Assembly: GCA_017417025.1 (NCBI GenBank)
Contig: JAFPZY010000036.1
Location: forward strand, 1 to 59,447
Direction: 5' to 3'
Source: Paludibacteraceae bacterium
GTDB lineage: Bacteria; Bacteroidota; Bacteroidia; Bacteroidales; Paludibacteraceae
DNA length: 59,447 nt
The notes under the pieces are model-generated. The model was not told the DNA's origin, ran no database searches, and worked only from the letters and a program-made list of their open reading frames with translations. Below are positions 16,717 through 25,255 of this stretch, piece by piece (position 1 is the stretch's first letter; every line of letters starts with the position of its first letter). The position numbers and the translations under genes are program-made.

Positions 16717-16802
16717 TACCGCAGGCGGGACTTGAACCCGCACAGCCATCACTGGCCAAAGGATTTTAAGTCCTTCGTGTCTACCGATTCCACCACTGCG
16801 GC
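16717..16802 (-). tRNA. tRNA-Leu (TAA)
   Basis: On the minus strand: acceptor GCCGCAG/CTGCGGT (first pair G-U), anticodon stem AAGGA/TCCTT with loop CTTAAAA (anticodon TAA at 16766-16768), a long variable arm typical of class II tRNAs, T-arm GCGGG/CCCGC and discriminator A at 16717. Confidence 0.93.
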
Positions 16803-16948
16803 TCCGTCAGCCGTCCTACAAAGCCGGACGAGGGATGCTCCGAAAGCCAGCCCGAACAGGCGTTATTGACTTTGGGAGTGCAAAGGTACGTTGTTTTTTT
16901 GAAGTGTGCAACAAATATGCAAAAAAAATGTATTTTATCCACTAAAAA

Positions 16949-16980
16949 TTTGCGCATATCAAAAAAAAGGCTTACCTTTG
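16949..16980 (+). promoter_or_regulatory. Bacteroidetes-type promoter upstream of the greA region
   Basis: TTTG at 16949-16952 and TACCTTTG at 16973-16980 with a 20-nt spacer. It would transcribe the 63-aa ORF at 17174, greA and perhaps all genes to 25212. Confidence 0.75.
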
Positions 16981-17027
16981 CACCCGAAAATAAAAATATT
17001 TTCATAGTTAAGGTTTAGGTTTAATGG

Positions 17028-17060
17028 CAACAGGTGGCTGTGAAGTCCCCTGTTGTTTTT
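17028..17060 (+). promoter_or_regulatory. Leader hairpin with T-run before the greA operon
   Basis: CAACAGG at 17028-17034 pairs with CCTGTTG at 17049-17055 and is followed by TTTTT. Placed about 45 nt after the predicted start of transcription, it has the form of an attenuator or intrinsic terminator. The 14-nt loop makes this tentative. Confidence 0.35.
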
Positions 17061-17173
17061 CCAAACAAATCCGAGCCTGCCTTGAACAATGCGGGCGGGA
17101 TAGAAGCGTTACGGGGAATGAGAGCCGTCAGAAACAGGCACAGCGACAAAGAAGACAACACAAAACCGGCAAA

Positions 17174-17365
17174 ATGAAAAACGACAACGACAAGACAACC
17201 ACTTTCGACCAGGCGATGAACGCCCCCACGCGCCATGCCGCCGCAGAGCACATACCTGCCGCAGACACGAAAGAGAAAACGGGAACATACCTGCCTGACT
17301 TCACGGACATAGAGGAAGTCCGCCGCGCATTCATAGCGTCGGAGATATTCAACAGAAAATATTAA
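17174..17365 (+). CDS. Small conserved-looking Bacteroidales protein (63 aa)
   Basis: The frame is open from 17024, but its N-terminal part runs through the leader hairpin; ATG at 17174 gives MKNDNDKTTTF and a compact 63-residue protein. It is hydrophilic, without signal peptide or membrane segment, and ends DIEEVRRAFIASEIFNRKY. From memory, short Bacteroidales proteins often end in a similar (L/R)RxAxIxSEIxxxKY helix, but I know of no assigned function. It sits 27 nt before greA and so is probably co-transcribed. Confidence 0.6.
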   Translation: MKNDNDKTTTFDQAMNAPTRHAAAEHIPAADTKEKTGTYLPDFTDIEEVRRAFIASEIFNRKY

Positions 17366-17392
17366 CACAGAAAACCAATATCCTAATATATA

Positions 17393-17863
17393 ATGGCAAC
17401 AACCTACATGACTGCAGAAGGCCTGCAGAAACTGAAAGACGAGCTACAGTACCTGGAAGGTACGGAGCGTCCGCGCGTGATAGCCGCGATAGCCGAGGCC
17501 CGCGACAAGGGCGATTTGTCGGAGAATGCGGAATATGACGCCGCCAAAGAAGAACAAGGCCACCTTGAGAGCCGCATAGCCCTGCTGAAAAGCAAGATAA
17601 TGGATGCGCGCATCATAGACGAGCGCAGCATAAAGACCGACGAGGTGCAGATACTGACAAAAGTGCGCGTGCGCGTTAAGAACACGGGCGCAGAGAAAGT
17701 GTACCAGCTTGTCACCGAAGGCGAAGCAAACATAATGGAGGGCAAGATAGCCGTGACCACCCCCATAGCCAAAGGACTGATGGGCAAGAAAGTGGGCGAG
17801 ACGGCACAAGTGCAGGTGCCTGCCGGCGTGATGGAGTTCGAGATACTGGAAATAGGTGTCTAA
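17393..17863 (+). CDS. greA: Transcription elongation factor GreA
   Basis: The 156-residue product has the normal GreA length. The N-terminal coiled coil carries the acidic tip around residues 41-55 (DLSENAEYDAAKEE), whose Asp/Glu residues reach into the RNA polymerase secondary channel to stimulate cleavage of backtracked transcripts. The C-terminal FKBP-like domain includes NIMEGKIAVTTPIAKGLMG. It is 21 nt upstream of the HIT gene; the pairing greA-HIT is, as far as I recall, common in the phylum. Confidence 0.97.
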   Translation: MATTYMTAEGLQKLKDELQYLEGTERPRVIAAIAEARDKGDLSENAEYDAAKEEQGHLESRIALLKSKIMDARIIDERSIKTDEVQILTKVRVRVKNTGAEKVYQLVTEGEANIMEGKIAVTTPIAKGLMGKKVGETAQVQVPAGVMEFEILEIGV

Positions 17864-17884
17864 AACAAAAGAAAGGGGAAAGAC

Positions 17885-18298
17885 ATGACCATCTTTACTA
17901 AGATCATCAACGGCGAAATACCGAGTTACAAAGTGGCGGAGGACGAGCACTGCTATGCCTTTCTGGACATCCATCCGCTGGTAAAAGGGCACACACTGGT
18001 TATCCCCAAGCTGCCCGAGCCCGAAGCGGACTACATTTTTGACCTTGACGACGAGATGCTGTCGGGGCTGACGGTGTTCGCCAAGCGCGTGGCACGCGGC
18101 ATAAAAGAGGCGACGGGCTGCAAGCGCGTAGGCGTGGCAGTGTTAGGCATGGAGGTGAACCACGTGCACATCCACCTTGTCCCTCTGAACAAGGAGACCG
18201 ACATGCTCTTCACCAACCCCAAACTGGAGTTGCCGAGCGAAGAGATGTGCGAGATAGCCAACTCGATAGCCGAGGCTATAGAGACAATCGATAATTGA
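17885..18298 (+). CDS. HIT family nucleotide hydrolase
   Basis: This 137-residue protein has the histidine triad HVHIHLV at about residues 94-100 (His-x-His-x-His), which in this family catalyses hydrolysis of purine nucleoside phosphoramidates or related nucleotides. The N-terminal TIFTKIINGEIPSYKV segment matches the bacterial HinT/Hit subgroup. It follows greA by 21 nt and precedes aspA by 23 nt. The exact substrate cannot be deduced. Confidence 0.95.
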   Translation: MTIFTKIINGEIPSYKVAEDEHCYAFLDIHPLVKGHTLVIPKLPEPEADYIFDLDDEMLSGLTVFAKRVARGIKEATGCKRVGVAVLGMEVNHVHIHLVPLNKETDMLFTNPKLELPSEEMCEIANSIAEAIETIDN

Positions 18299-18321
18299 CA
18301 ATTGATAAAACAACAAGTCTT

Positions 18322-19752
18322 ATGGAAAAGTTTTCCGGAAAAACTCGCGTAGAAAGCGATCTGATTGGAGAGTTGCAGATCCCTGTAGAGGCTCTGTATG
18401 GTGTACAAACCCAGCGCGGCATTGAGAACTTCCCTATTTCGAAGTTCAAGTTGCAGGACTACCCCGCGTTCATCAACGGCCTGGCTTACACGAAGTTAGG
18501 CGCAGCGATGGCTAACCATGAACTTGGTCTGCTGACAGACGCGCAGTTCAATGGCATCCGCCAGGCTTGCGAAGAGATACTGGCAGGCAAGCACCACGAC
18601 CAGTTCCCCGTGGACATGATTCAGGGCGGAGCCGGCACCACCACCAACATGAACGCCAACGAGGTGATAGCCAACCGCGCCCTGCAGATTATGGGTCATG
18701 AGCCCGGCGAATACCAGTACTGCTCGCCCAACGACCATGTAAACTGCTCGCAGAGCACCAACGACGCTTATCCCGCCGCTATCCACATGGGGCTGTACGC
18801 CACTCACCTTGAGTACATGAAGCACTATCAGATGCTCATTGACGCTTTCCAGAAGAAGGCAGAGGAGTTCAAGAACGTGCTGAAAATGGGCCGCACGCAG
18901 CTTGAGGACGCAGTGCCGATGACCCTCGGCCAGACCTTCGGCGCATTTGCCAGCATCCTGCGCGACGAGGTCAAGCACCTGAACGACGCAGCGGAAGAGT
19001 TCCTGACAGTGAACATGGGCGCAACAGCCATAGGCACAGGCATCTGCTCGGAGCCCGGCTACAGCGAGAAATGCGTAAAAGCGATGGCACAAGTGACAGG
19101 CTGGAACGTAGTTCTCGCCGACGACCTCGTAGCCGCTACCAGCGACACAAGTTGCATGGTAGGCTACAGCAGCGTTCTGCGCCGCATCGCCACCAAGATG
19201 AACAAGATAAGCAACGACCTCCGTCTGCTCGGCAGCGGCCCGAAGTGCGGCCTGCACGAGATTGACCTTCCCGCACGCCAGCCCGGCAGCAGCATCATGC
19301 CCGGCAAGGTGAACCCCGTCATCCCCGAGGTGATGAACCAGATATGCTACAAGGTGATAGGCAACGACCTGTGCGTGGCCATGTGCAACGAGGCCGCACA
19401 GATGGAGCTGAACGCCATGGAGCCGACAATGGCACAGTGCTGCTTCGAGAGCGCAGAGATAATGATGAACGGCTTCGACGTAATGCGCAAGTACTGCATC
19501 GACGGCATCAAAGCCAACGAGGAGCGCTGCCGCAACTACATCACCGGCTCAATCGGCATCGTCACCGCCCTGAACCCCATCATCGGCTACAAGAACAGCA
19601 CCAAGATTGCCAAAGAAGCGATGGCTACAGGCAAAGGCGTGTACGAACTTGTGCTTGAGCACGGCATCCTGACCAAAGAGGAGCTGGACACCATACTCAG
19701 CCCCGAGAACATGATCAAACCGGTGAAACTCAACATCAAGCCCCGCCGCTGA
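18322..19752 (+). CDS. aspA: Aspartate ammonia-lyase
   Basis: ATG at 18322 gives a 476-residue protein beginning MEKFSGKTRVESDLIGE; the frame extends to a TTG at 18295 overlapping the HIT stop, which is less likely. It belongs to the fumarase/aspartase superfamily: the signature loop GSSIMPGKVNPVIPE is present, as are GGAGTTTNMNANE and QSTNDAYP. Similarity along the whole length, including HVNCSQSTNDAYP, GRTQLEDAVPMTLGQ and SIGIVTALNPIIG, favours aspartase over fumarase. It converts aspartate to fumarate and ammonia in the cytoplasm, feeding fumarate respiration or succinate production in anaerobes. Confidence 0.95.
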   Translation: MEKFSGKTRVESDLIGELQIPVEALYGVQTQRGIENFPISKFKLQDYPAFINGLAYTKLGAAMANHELGLLTDAQFNGIRQACEEILAGKHHDQFPVDMIQGGAGTTTNMNANEVIANRALQIMGHEPGEYQYCSPNDHVNCSQSTNDAYPAAIHMGLYATHLEYMKHYQMLIDAFQKKAEEFKNVLKMGRTQLEDAVPMTLGQTFGAFASILRDEVKHLNDAAEEFLTVNMGATAIGTGICSEPGYSEKCVKAMAQVTGWNVVLADDLVAATSDTSCMVGYSSVLRRIATKMNKISNDLRLLGSGPKCGLHEIDLPARQPGSSIMPGKVNPVIPEVMNQICYKVIGNDLCVAMCNEAAQMELNAMEPTMAQCCFESAEIMMNGFDVMRKYCIDGIKANEERCRNYITGSIGIVTALNPIIGYKNSTKIAKEAMATGKGVYELVLEHGILTKEELDTILSPENMIKPVKLNIKPRR

Positions 19753-19796
19753 ACGGCACGGACACCGGCGGTCGGGAACCTGTTTCAACAAACATA

Positions 19797-20414
19797 ATGA
19801 CAATGAAACTCGTATTTGCGACCAATAACAAACATAAACTGGAGGAAGTACGCCAAATACTTCCGCCAGTTTATGACATTCTGTCACTCTCAGACATCGG
19901 CTTCACAGGCGAGATAGAGGAAAACGGCGACACTCTCGAGGCCAACTCGATGCTGAAAGTCCGCTGCGTGACCGACTGGCTGAAAGCCCGGGGCAAGGAC
20001 ATGCCCGACGGCGTGTTTGCGGACGACACCGGATTGGAGGTAGCCGCCCTCGGCGGAGCACCCGGTGTGCACACCGCACGCTATGCCGGCGAACCCGCCA
20101 ACGATGCCGCCAACAGGCGCAAACTGCTGGAGGAACTGCGCAAAACAGGGACCGCAGACAGGCGGGCTTGCTTCAGGACCGTGGTGACTCTGGAGAGAAA
20201 CGGCAGAACAGAACAGGCGGAAGGGCGCGTGGACGGAACAATAGCCACAGAGGAACACGGCGCAGGCGGCTTCGGCTACGACTCGCTCTTCATTCCGCAA
20301 GGCGGACAACGATGCTTCGCCGAACTCACCGCCAACGAAAAAAACAGCATAAGTCACAGAGGCAGAGCTATGGAGGAACTCCGCAAACTGCTGTCAGAAG
20401 CACAAACATCATGA
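19797..20414 (+). CDS. rdgB: XTP/dITP diphosphatase (RdgB/HAM1)
   Basis: Starts MTMKLVFATNNKHKL; ATG at 19797 or 19803 would both serve. The 205-residue protein has the family hallmarks FATNNKHKLEE, FADDTGLEV, TARYAG, GGFGYDSLF and SHRGRAM. It hydrolyses non-canonical purine triphosphates to monophosphates and so keeps deaminated bases out of DNA. Its stop codon overlaps the start of porZ by four bases (ATGA), indicating translational coupling. Confidence 0.95.
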   Translation: MTMKLVFATNNKHKLEEVRQILPPVYDILSLSDIGFTGEIEENGDTLEANSMLKVRCVTDWLKARGKDMPDGVFADDTGLEVAALGGAPGVHTARYAGEPANDAANRRKLLEELRKTGTADRRACFRTVVTLERNGRTEQAEGRVDGTIATEEHGAGGFGYDSLFIPQGGQRCFAELTANEKNSISHRGRAMEELRKLLSEAQTS

Positions 20415-22744
20415 AAAAAACACTGCTCATAGCAACGCTGATGCTCTGCACAACGCTCTGCTTTGCAGGGCAAGTGGGCGAATGGACATCACACCTCGCC
20501 TACAACAATGTCACCGAAGCTGTGAAACTCGGCAACCGCATCTACGCCCTCGCCGACGGCTCGCTTTTCTCAGTGGACACCGACGACGAAAGCGTCACAT
20601 ACCACAACAAGCAAACCGGCTTGCACGGCGCAGCCATAGTGCACATTGCCGGCAACCAAAGCGTGAAACATATAGCGGTGTTCTACGACGACGGACTGAT
20701 TGACCTGCTTGACGAAGAGGGCAACGCTTACGCCGTAACCGACCTGCTGCTCAAGGACATGAGCGACAACAAAGCACCAAACAGCATCTTCATGCAGGAC
20801 GAATATGCCTACTGCTCAATGAGTTTCGGCATAATGGTGCTCAACCTGAAAAAGAAAGAAATTGCAGATGTATATTATATAGGCGCGGAGGGCAAAGCCG
20901 CAAACGTGCTGAAGACGGCACTGATGAACGACAGCATCTACGCCATAGCCGGCAACAAGCTTTACAGCGCATCACTCACTGACAACCTGCCCGACTACAA
21001 CAACTGGCACTCCACCGCCGCCCTGCCCGGACAAGGAGCTCTGCAGGACATAGCCCCATACCAGAACAACCTCTACCTGCTGCGCAACGGACAGCTATGG
21101 GCAAGAACCGGCAAAGGGAACTGGGAACAGACAGGCGAAGACCTGACCTTTGAACTTTTATGCCTGAACAAAGACTTGTTCTGCGTGTCTCCGGAAGGTG
21201 CTTACAGACTGAAAGACAACAAACTGACCCCCATACCGCTCTCTTTCAAGGCCTCAGCCTTCATTCCGGCTGACGGCGGGCTGTGGATAGCGGCAGGAGA
21301 GCACGGGCTCGCCTACTACACACAGGAGGGCACATCCTTCTACCGCCCCGACGGACCGGCGATGAACAGCCCCTTCCGCATGACCGTGGCATACGGCAAA
21401 CTCTATGTCGTGCCCGGAGGACGCTGGGCTTCGCAATACGGCAACCCGGGGTGCGTGATGATATATGACGGACAGCAGTGGACCAATATCAGCAACGGCT
21501 ACATCGCTGCGGCGGCAGGAGGAGCGGCCAAAGACTTTATGAACGTCGCCGTTGACCCTGCCGACCATGAGCACTTCTTCGTCACATCATACGGCATGGG
21601 CCTCTACGAGTTCCGCAACAACCTCCTGGTGCGCAACTACACCATGGGCAACAGCCCCATCGCCACAGGCGCACCCGGACCGAGCGCCCGATCATACGTC
21701 CGCACCGACGGTGCCATGTTCGACAGCGAGGGCAACCTCTGGCTCCTCAACACAGGCTCTTACGGACACAGCGTGCACGTCATTACGCCCGACAAAATGC
21801 TTGCTGCACAGACTGCCGACTCGGCGGCATGGTTCTGCATGAACATCCGCAACTCGGACGGAGGAAAGATTGTGCTCTTCACTCCTCTCGAGCCTTTTGT
21901 GGACAACCGCCACAGCAATCTCAAGTGGATTCCGCACGCACGAACACAGCCGGGAATAATACTGCTGGACGACAACGGCACGCCCACCTACGACGGCGAT
22001 GACGCTGCCGTCTTCCACACCGAGTTCACCGACCAGGACAACAACACCATTCGCCCCGAGGCTATCTACTGCGCCGTGCAAGACCGCGACGGCACGGTCT
22101 GGGTCGGACACAAAGCAGGGGTGTTCATCATACCGGAATCGTCTGATTTCATGCGCTCTAACGCCTGCGAGAGAATAAAGATTCCGCGCAACGACGGCAC
22201 CAATCTTGCCGACTATCTGCTCAACGGCGAACAGGTCAATGCCATAGCCGTGGACGGCTCCAACCGCAAGTGGATCGGCACTGAGAGCAGCGGGCTATAC
22301 CTCATGTCGGAGGACGGTGTCGAGACGGTCGAACACTTCACCACCGACAACTCGCCGCTCTTGTCCGACAGAATACTCTACATCTCCATCAATCCCGTCA
22401 CAGGAGTGGTCTGGGTTGGCACGGATGTAGGCTTGATGTCCTATCAGAGCGATGCCTCCGACCCAATGCCCGACTTCTCCTCTGCATACGCCTACCCCAA
22501 CCCCGTCCGCGAAGATTATCAGGGAGTTATAACCATCACAGGGCTGATGGACGAGACCGTTGTGCACATTCTTGACAGCGGAGGCAACCTCGTCTGCGAA
22601 ACGTACAGCAACGGCGGCATTGCCGTCTGGGACGGCCGGAACGGAGCCGGCAAATATGTCGCTTCAGGTGTCTATACCGCCCTCTGCAACACTGCTGACG
22701 GGAAAAACCACACTGCAGTCAAGATTATGATTATGCGCCGATGA
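20411..22744 (+). CDS. porZ: PorZ-like T9SS protein (beta-propeller, C-terminal signal-like domain)
   Basis: The frame is open from 20168, but ATG at 20411 overlaps the rdgB stop and starts a signal peptide (KKTLLIATLMLCTTLCFAG). The 777-residue protein opens with VGEWTSHLAYNNVTEAV and IYALADGSLFSVDTDDESV, closely resembling PorZ as I remember it. Two beta-propeller halves built of two-component-regulator-type propeller repeats (VWVGHKAGVF, KWIGTESSGLYL, VWVGTDVGLM) follow. The end is a FlgD-like/CTD module (YPNPVREDYQG, VWDGRNGAGKYVASGVY). PorZ is a surface component of the T9SS attachment complex, involved in supplying anionic LPS for cargo attachment. The next gene overlaps by four bases. 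Confidence 0.88.
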   Translation: MKKTLLIATLMLCTTLCFAGQVGEWTSHLAYNNVTEAVKLGNRIYALADGSLFSVDTDDESVTYHNKQTGLHGAAIVHIAGNQSVKHIAVFYDDGLIDLLDEEGNAYAVTDLLLKDMSDNKAPNSIFMQDEYAYCSMSFGIMVLNLKKKEIADVYYIGAEGKAANVLKTALMNDSIYAIAGNKLYSASLTDNLPDYNNWHSTAALPGQGALQDIAPYQNNLYLLRNGQLWARTGKGNWEQTGEDLTFELLCLNKDLFCVSPEGAYRLKDNKLTPIPLSFKASAFIPADGGLWIAAGEHGLAYYTQEGTSFYRPDGPAMNSPFRMTVAYGKLYVVPGGRWASQYGNPGCVMIYDGQQWTNISNGYIAAAAGGAAKDFMNVAVDPADHEHFFVTSYGMGLYEFRNNLLVRNYTMGNSPIATGAPGPSARSYVRTDGAMFDSEGNLWLLNTGSYGHSVHVITPDKMLAAQTADSAAWFCMNIRNSDGGKIVLFTPLEPFVDNRHSNLKWIPHARTQPGIILLDDNGTPTYDGDDAAVFHTEFTDQDNNTIRPEAIYCAVQDRDGTVWVGHKAGVFIIPESSDFMRSNACERIKIPRNDGTNLADYLLNGEQVNAIAVDGSNRKWIGTESSGLYLMSEDGVETVEHFTTDNSPLLSDRILYISINPVTGVVWVGTDVGLMSYQSDASDPMPDFSSAYAYPNPVREDYQGVITITGLMDETVVHILDSGGNLVCETYSNGGIAVWDGRNGAGKYVASGVYTALCNTADGKNHTAVKIMIMRR

Positions 22745-23130
22745 ACAAGTCAGACGATGCCGGACATACTGATATTAAGGAACTTGCGCGGTTTTGCATA
22801 GTGGGGCTCACTGCCACTGCCATACACTATGTCTCCTACCTGCTCCTGCAAAGTTTCATGCTCCCCAACATCGCCTACACGCTCGGTTTCATCATCAGCC
22901 TTGCCTGCAATTTCGTCCTCTCTGCCAAGTTCACCTTCAGGACGCGGATGTCGCTGCTCCGCGGAGGAGGGTTTGTTATGAGCCACCTGCTCAACTACCT
23001 CTTGCACATAGCCCTGTTCAATCTCCTCCTCTGGTGCGGCGTAAGCAAAATCATCGCCCCCATAGGCGTTTACGCAGTGGTGGTGCCTGTTAATTTCATA
23101 TTGGTTCGTCTCGTTTTCAGAAAATTGTGA
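22741..23130 (+). CDS. GtrA family membrane protein
   Basis: 129 residues with four predicted transmembrane helices, starting in the porZ stop (ATGA overlap). It has the GtrA pattern FCIVGLTATAIHYVSYLL near the N-terminus and a later VNFILVRLVFR end. GtrA proteins are proposed flippases or partners that present polyprenyl-phosphate-linked sugars to the periplasm. The adjoining gene is a polyprenyl-phosphate sugar transferase of the kind that usually accompanies GtrA, so the two likely act together in decorating LPS or other glycans. Confidence 0.9.
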   Translation: MNKSDDAGHTDIKELARFCIVGLTATAIHYVSYLLLQSFMLPNIAYTLGFIISLACNFVLSAKFTFRTRMSLLRGGGFVMSHLLNYLLHIALFNLLLWCGVSKIIAPIGVYAVVVPVNFILVRLVFRKL

Positions 23131-24071
23131 TGAAAGTTGTCAGTATTCTTGTCCCATGTTTCAACGAAGAGGCGGTGCTCCCGCTCTTCTTCGATGCCAT
23201 CAGCAGCCTCATGCAGCAGCCCGGGTTCGAGTGGCGGGTCCTCTGTGTCGATGACGGCAGCACCGACGGCACTCTCGCGCTGATGAAAAAGGCGAGGGAG
23301 AAAGACCCCCGCATCTCTTTTCTCGGGCTCAGTCGCAACTTTGGCAAAGAGGCGGCTATGATGGCGGGGCTGGACTATGTGGAGGGCGATTGTGTCGTGC
23401 TCATGGATGCCGACCTCCAGCACCCTGTCGATGTTATTCCGCAGATGCTCGACAAGTGGGAGCAGGGCTACGAGGATGTCTATGCCTGCCGGATGACGCG
23501 GGGGAGCGAATCCTGGCTCCGCAAAACCGCTACACGGCTGTATTACAAGCTCTTGCAGGCAGGGAGCAACTACAATGTCTATCCCAATGTCGGCGACTTC
23601 CGCCTGCTCGACAGGGTCTGCATCGAGGCGCTCAGGCAGTTGCGCGAGTCCAACAGATACACCAAAGGCCTTTACGGCTACATCGGCTTCCGCAAGACTT
23701 TTGTCTGTTTCCGCACTGCCGACCGCGCTGCGGGCAAAAGCAAGATGTCGGCGGCAGGGCTTGTCAGGCTGGCGCTCGACGGGCTGCTCTCCTCGTCTGC
23801 CGCGCCTTTGCGCCTTGCAACATACACTGGCCTCCTCGTCTCTGCATGCGCCTTTGCATACATGATTTTTGTCCTGGTGAAGACCATTTTCTACGGCGAC
23901 CCTGTCAAAGGCTACCCCACACTGGTCATTCTCATACTCTTCCTCGGTGGCATACAGCTCTTTTCGCTCGGGGTGCTCGGCGAATATGTCGGCCGCATCT
24001 TCACCGAAACCAAGAAACGTCCCAACTACTTCGTCCGCACGCTGAATGGAGAAAAACCGACCTCTCGATAA
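23130..24071 (+). CDS. Family 2 glycosyltransferase (GtrB/DPM1-like)
   Basis: ATG at 23130 overlaps the GtrA stop by one base (TGATG); a GTG three bases earlier is also possible. The 313-residue protein has the GT2 GT-A fold motifs VPCFNEE, VDDGSTDGT and DADLQHPVDVI (metal- and sugar-nucleotide-binding aspartates), plus two C-terminal transmembrane helices, as in GtrB and dolichol-phosphate mannosyltransferase homologues. The predicted reaction is transfer of a hexose from a nucleotide sugar to polyprenyl phosphate at the inner face of the inner membrane. The adjacent GtrA and membrane protein fit a sugar-lipid pathway. Confidence 0.93.
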   Translation: MKVVSILVPCFNEEAVLPLFFDAISSLMQQPGFEWRVLCVDDGSTDGTLALMKKAREKDPRISFLGLSRNFGKEAAMMAGLDYVEGDCVVLMDADLQHPVDVIPQMLDKWEQGYEDVYACRMTRGSESWLRKTATRLYYKLLQAGSNYNVYPNVGDFRLLDRVCIEALRQLRESNRYTKGLYGYIGFRKTFVCFRTADRAAGKSKMSAAGLVRLALDGLLSSSAAPLRLATYTGLLVSACAFAYMIFVLVKTIFYGDPVKGYPTLVILILFLGGIQLFSLGVLGEYVGRIFTETKKRPNYFVRTLNGEKPTSR

Positions 24072-25212
24072 CACCCTTGCTGTCTTGCTTTGGGCTGTTT
24101 ATGCCGCTGTAAACGTGCTCTTTGTCTGCAAGTATGTCCCGCGTGCAGGCCTGTCGCCGCTGTGGATGTCGGTGGCCTGGTGCGCACTCGCGGCGGGTGT
24201 GGCGGTGCTGTGGAACCGCTTCGGCGGCAGGCTGCCCGGCACTCTTGTCAAGTGGGCGGCATGGGGCCTTCCGGTCCTTGTGTCCGCCGCTGCAATAGCC
24301 GCTTTCTGCTTGATAGACCCGCTCACCATCAACGTGGACAGGTGGTCGGCAACAACATATTTCATCGACGCGCTTTTCCGTGGCGAATATCCTTACGGCG
24401 TGCACACCCACGTCTCCGACACCAATTTCCCCTCGCCTTTCCCCGTATGGCACTATCTCATCATCCCTTTCCGCCTCTGCGGGGATGTCGGCTTGGCTCT
24501 TGTTGCCTTCCTCTGGCTCGCTGTGGCGGCGGTTTTCCTCTATAGCCGCAGCCACAGACCGGTGCTCTTCTTCATGCTCATGCTGGTTGTCTCCCCTGCT
24601 TTTTGGTGGGAGATTCTCACGCGCAGCGACGGGCTGAGCAACATGTTCCTCGTCTTCGCAATCATCTTGTGGATGGAGAAGCGGGTCTGGACCGACCCTG
24701 TCACTCTCGGAAAACACTGGCCGCTCGTGGCTGTTATAGCGGGCCTGGTCGCCTGTACAAGGCTCAGTGCCGTCATTCCGCTTGCCCTTTTCCTGTTCGG
24801 CCGCTACGTCCGCTCCGGCGTTAAGACTCTTGTCTTCTTCCCGCTTATAGCCGCAGTTGTCGTGTTGGCTGTCTTTGCGCCATACGTGTTTTGGGACACC
24901 TCCGCATGGGTGTTCTTCAGCCGCAACCCCTTTATGTCGCAATCCTCACCTGGTAGTCCCGTCATCCTGGTATGCATGGTCGCTGTAGCGGTTATGCTTG
25001 CGTTGTGGAAGAAAGACTTTGTTGTCACTCTCGCCACTACAGGCGTCTTCATCTTCGCCTTTATGCTTGTCTCCATGCTCGGCCTTGTCTTCTTCAGCCC
25101 GGAGCCGGTCTCTTTGTTCGGCGCAAAGTGCGATATCTCCTACCTCACTCTCTCCTTCCCCTTCTGCCTCATGGCCCTCGCTATGAAACAGCAGTCAATA
25201 GTAGGTGATTAG
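24046..25212 (+). CDS. Polytopic membrane protein, glycosyltransferase-like
   Basis: 388 residues with about ten hydrophobic helices. Its start overlaps the glycosyltransferase by 26 nt in another frame. After helix 3 a periplasmic loop carries NVDRWSATTYFIDALFRGE and a following GVHTHVSDTNFPSPFP segment; acidic residues at such a place are typical of GT-C fold transferases, but I cannot assign a family. Its last codons and stop (QQSIVGD then TAG) are formed by the 11-bp repeat array at 25201. Probably uses the polyprenyl-linked sugar made by the neighbour; this is inference from position. Confidence 0.75.
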   Translation: MEKNRPLDNTLAVLLWAVYAAVNVLFVCKYVPRAGLSPLWMSVAWCALAAGVAVLWNRFGGRLPGTLVKWAAWGLPVLVSAAAIAAFCLIDPLTINVDRWSATTYFIDALFRGEYPYGVHTHVSDTNFPSPFPVWHYLIIPFRLCGDVGLALVAFLWLAVAAVFLYSRSHRPVLFFMLMLVVSPAFWWEILTRSDGLSNMFLVFAIILWMEKRVWTDPVTLGKHWPLVAVIAGLVACTRLSAVIPLALFLFGRYVRSGVKTLVFFPLIAAVVVLAVFAPYVFWDTSAWVFFSRNPFMSQSSPGSPVILVCMVAVAVMLALWKKDFVVTLATTGVFIFAFMLVSMLGLVFFSPEPVSLFGAKCDISYLTLSFPFCLMALAMKQQSIVGD

Positions 25213-25244
25213 TAGGTGATTAGTAGGTGATTAGTAGGTGATTC
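25201..25244. repeat. 11-bp tandem array (GTAGGTGATTA x4)
   Basis: Four copies start at 25201, 25212, 25223 and 25234 between two convergent genes. The period of 11 with a TAG and a TGA per unit puts stops in every plus frame, and the first unit supplies the stop of the upstream gene. No hairpin terminator is present in this 43-bp gap. Confidence 0.9.
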
Positions 25245-25255
25245 AGCCGGCATCG

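Noticed and set aside
18295-18321. TTG start for aspA
   Set aside because: The nine extra codons overlap the HIT stop and are AT-rich spacer; the ATG at 18322 agrees with the family N-terminus.
23070-24942. Long minus-strand frames (334 and 313 codons) opposite the glycosyltransferase and membrane protein
   Set aside because: They are exact antisense shadows of well-supported genes with clear motifs.
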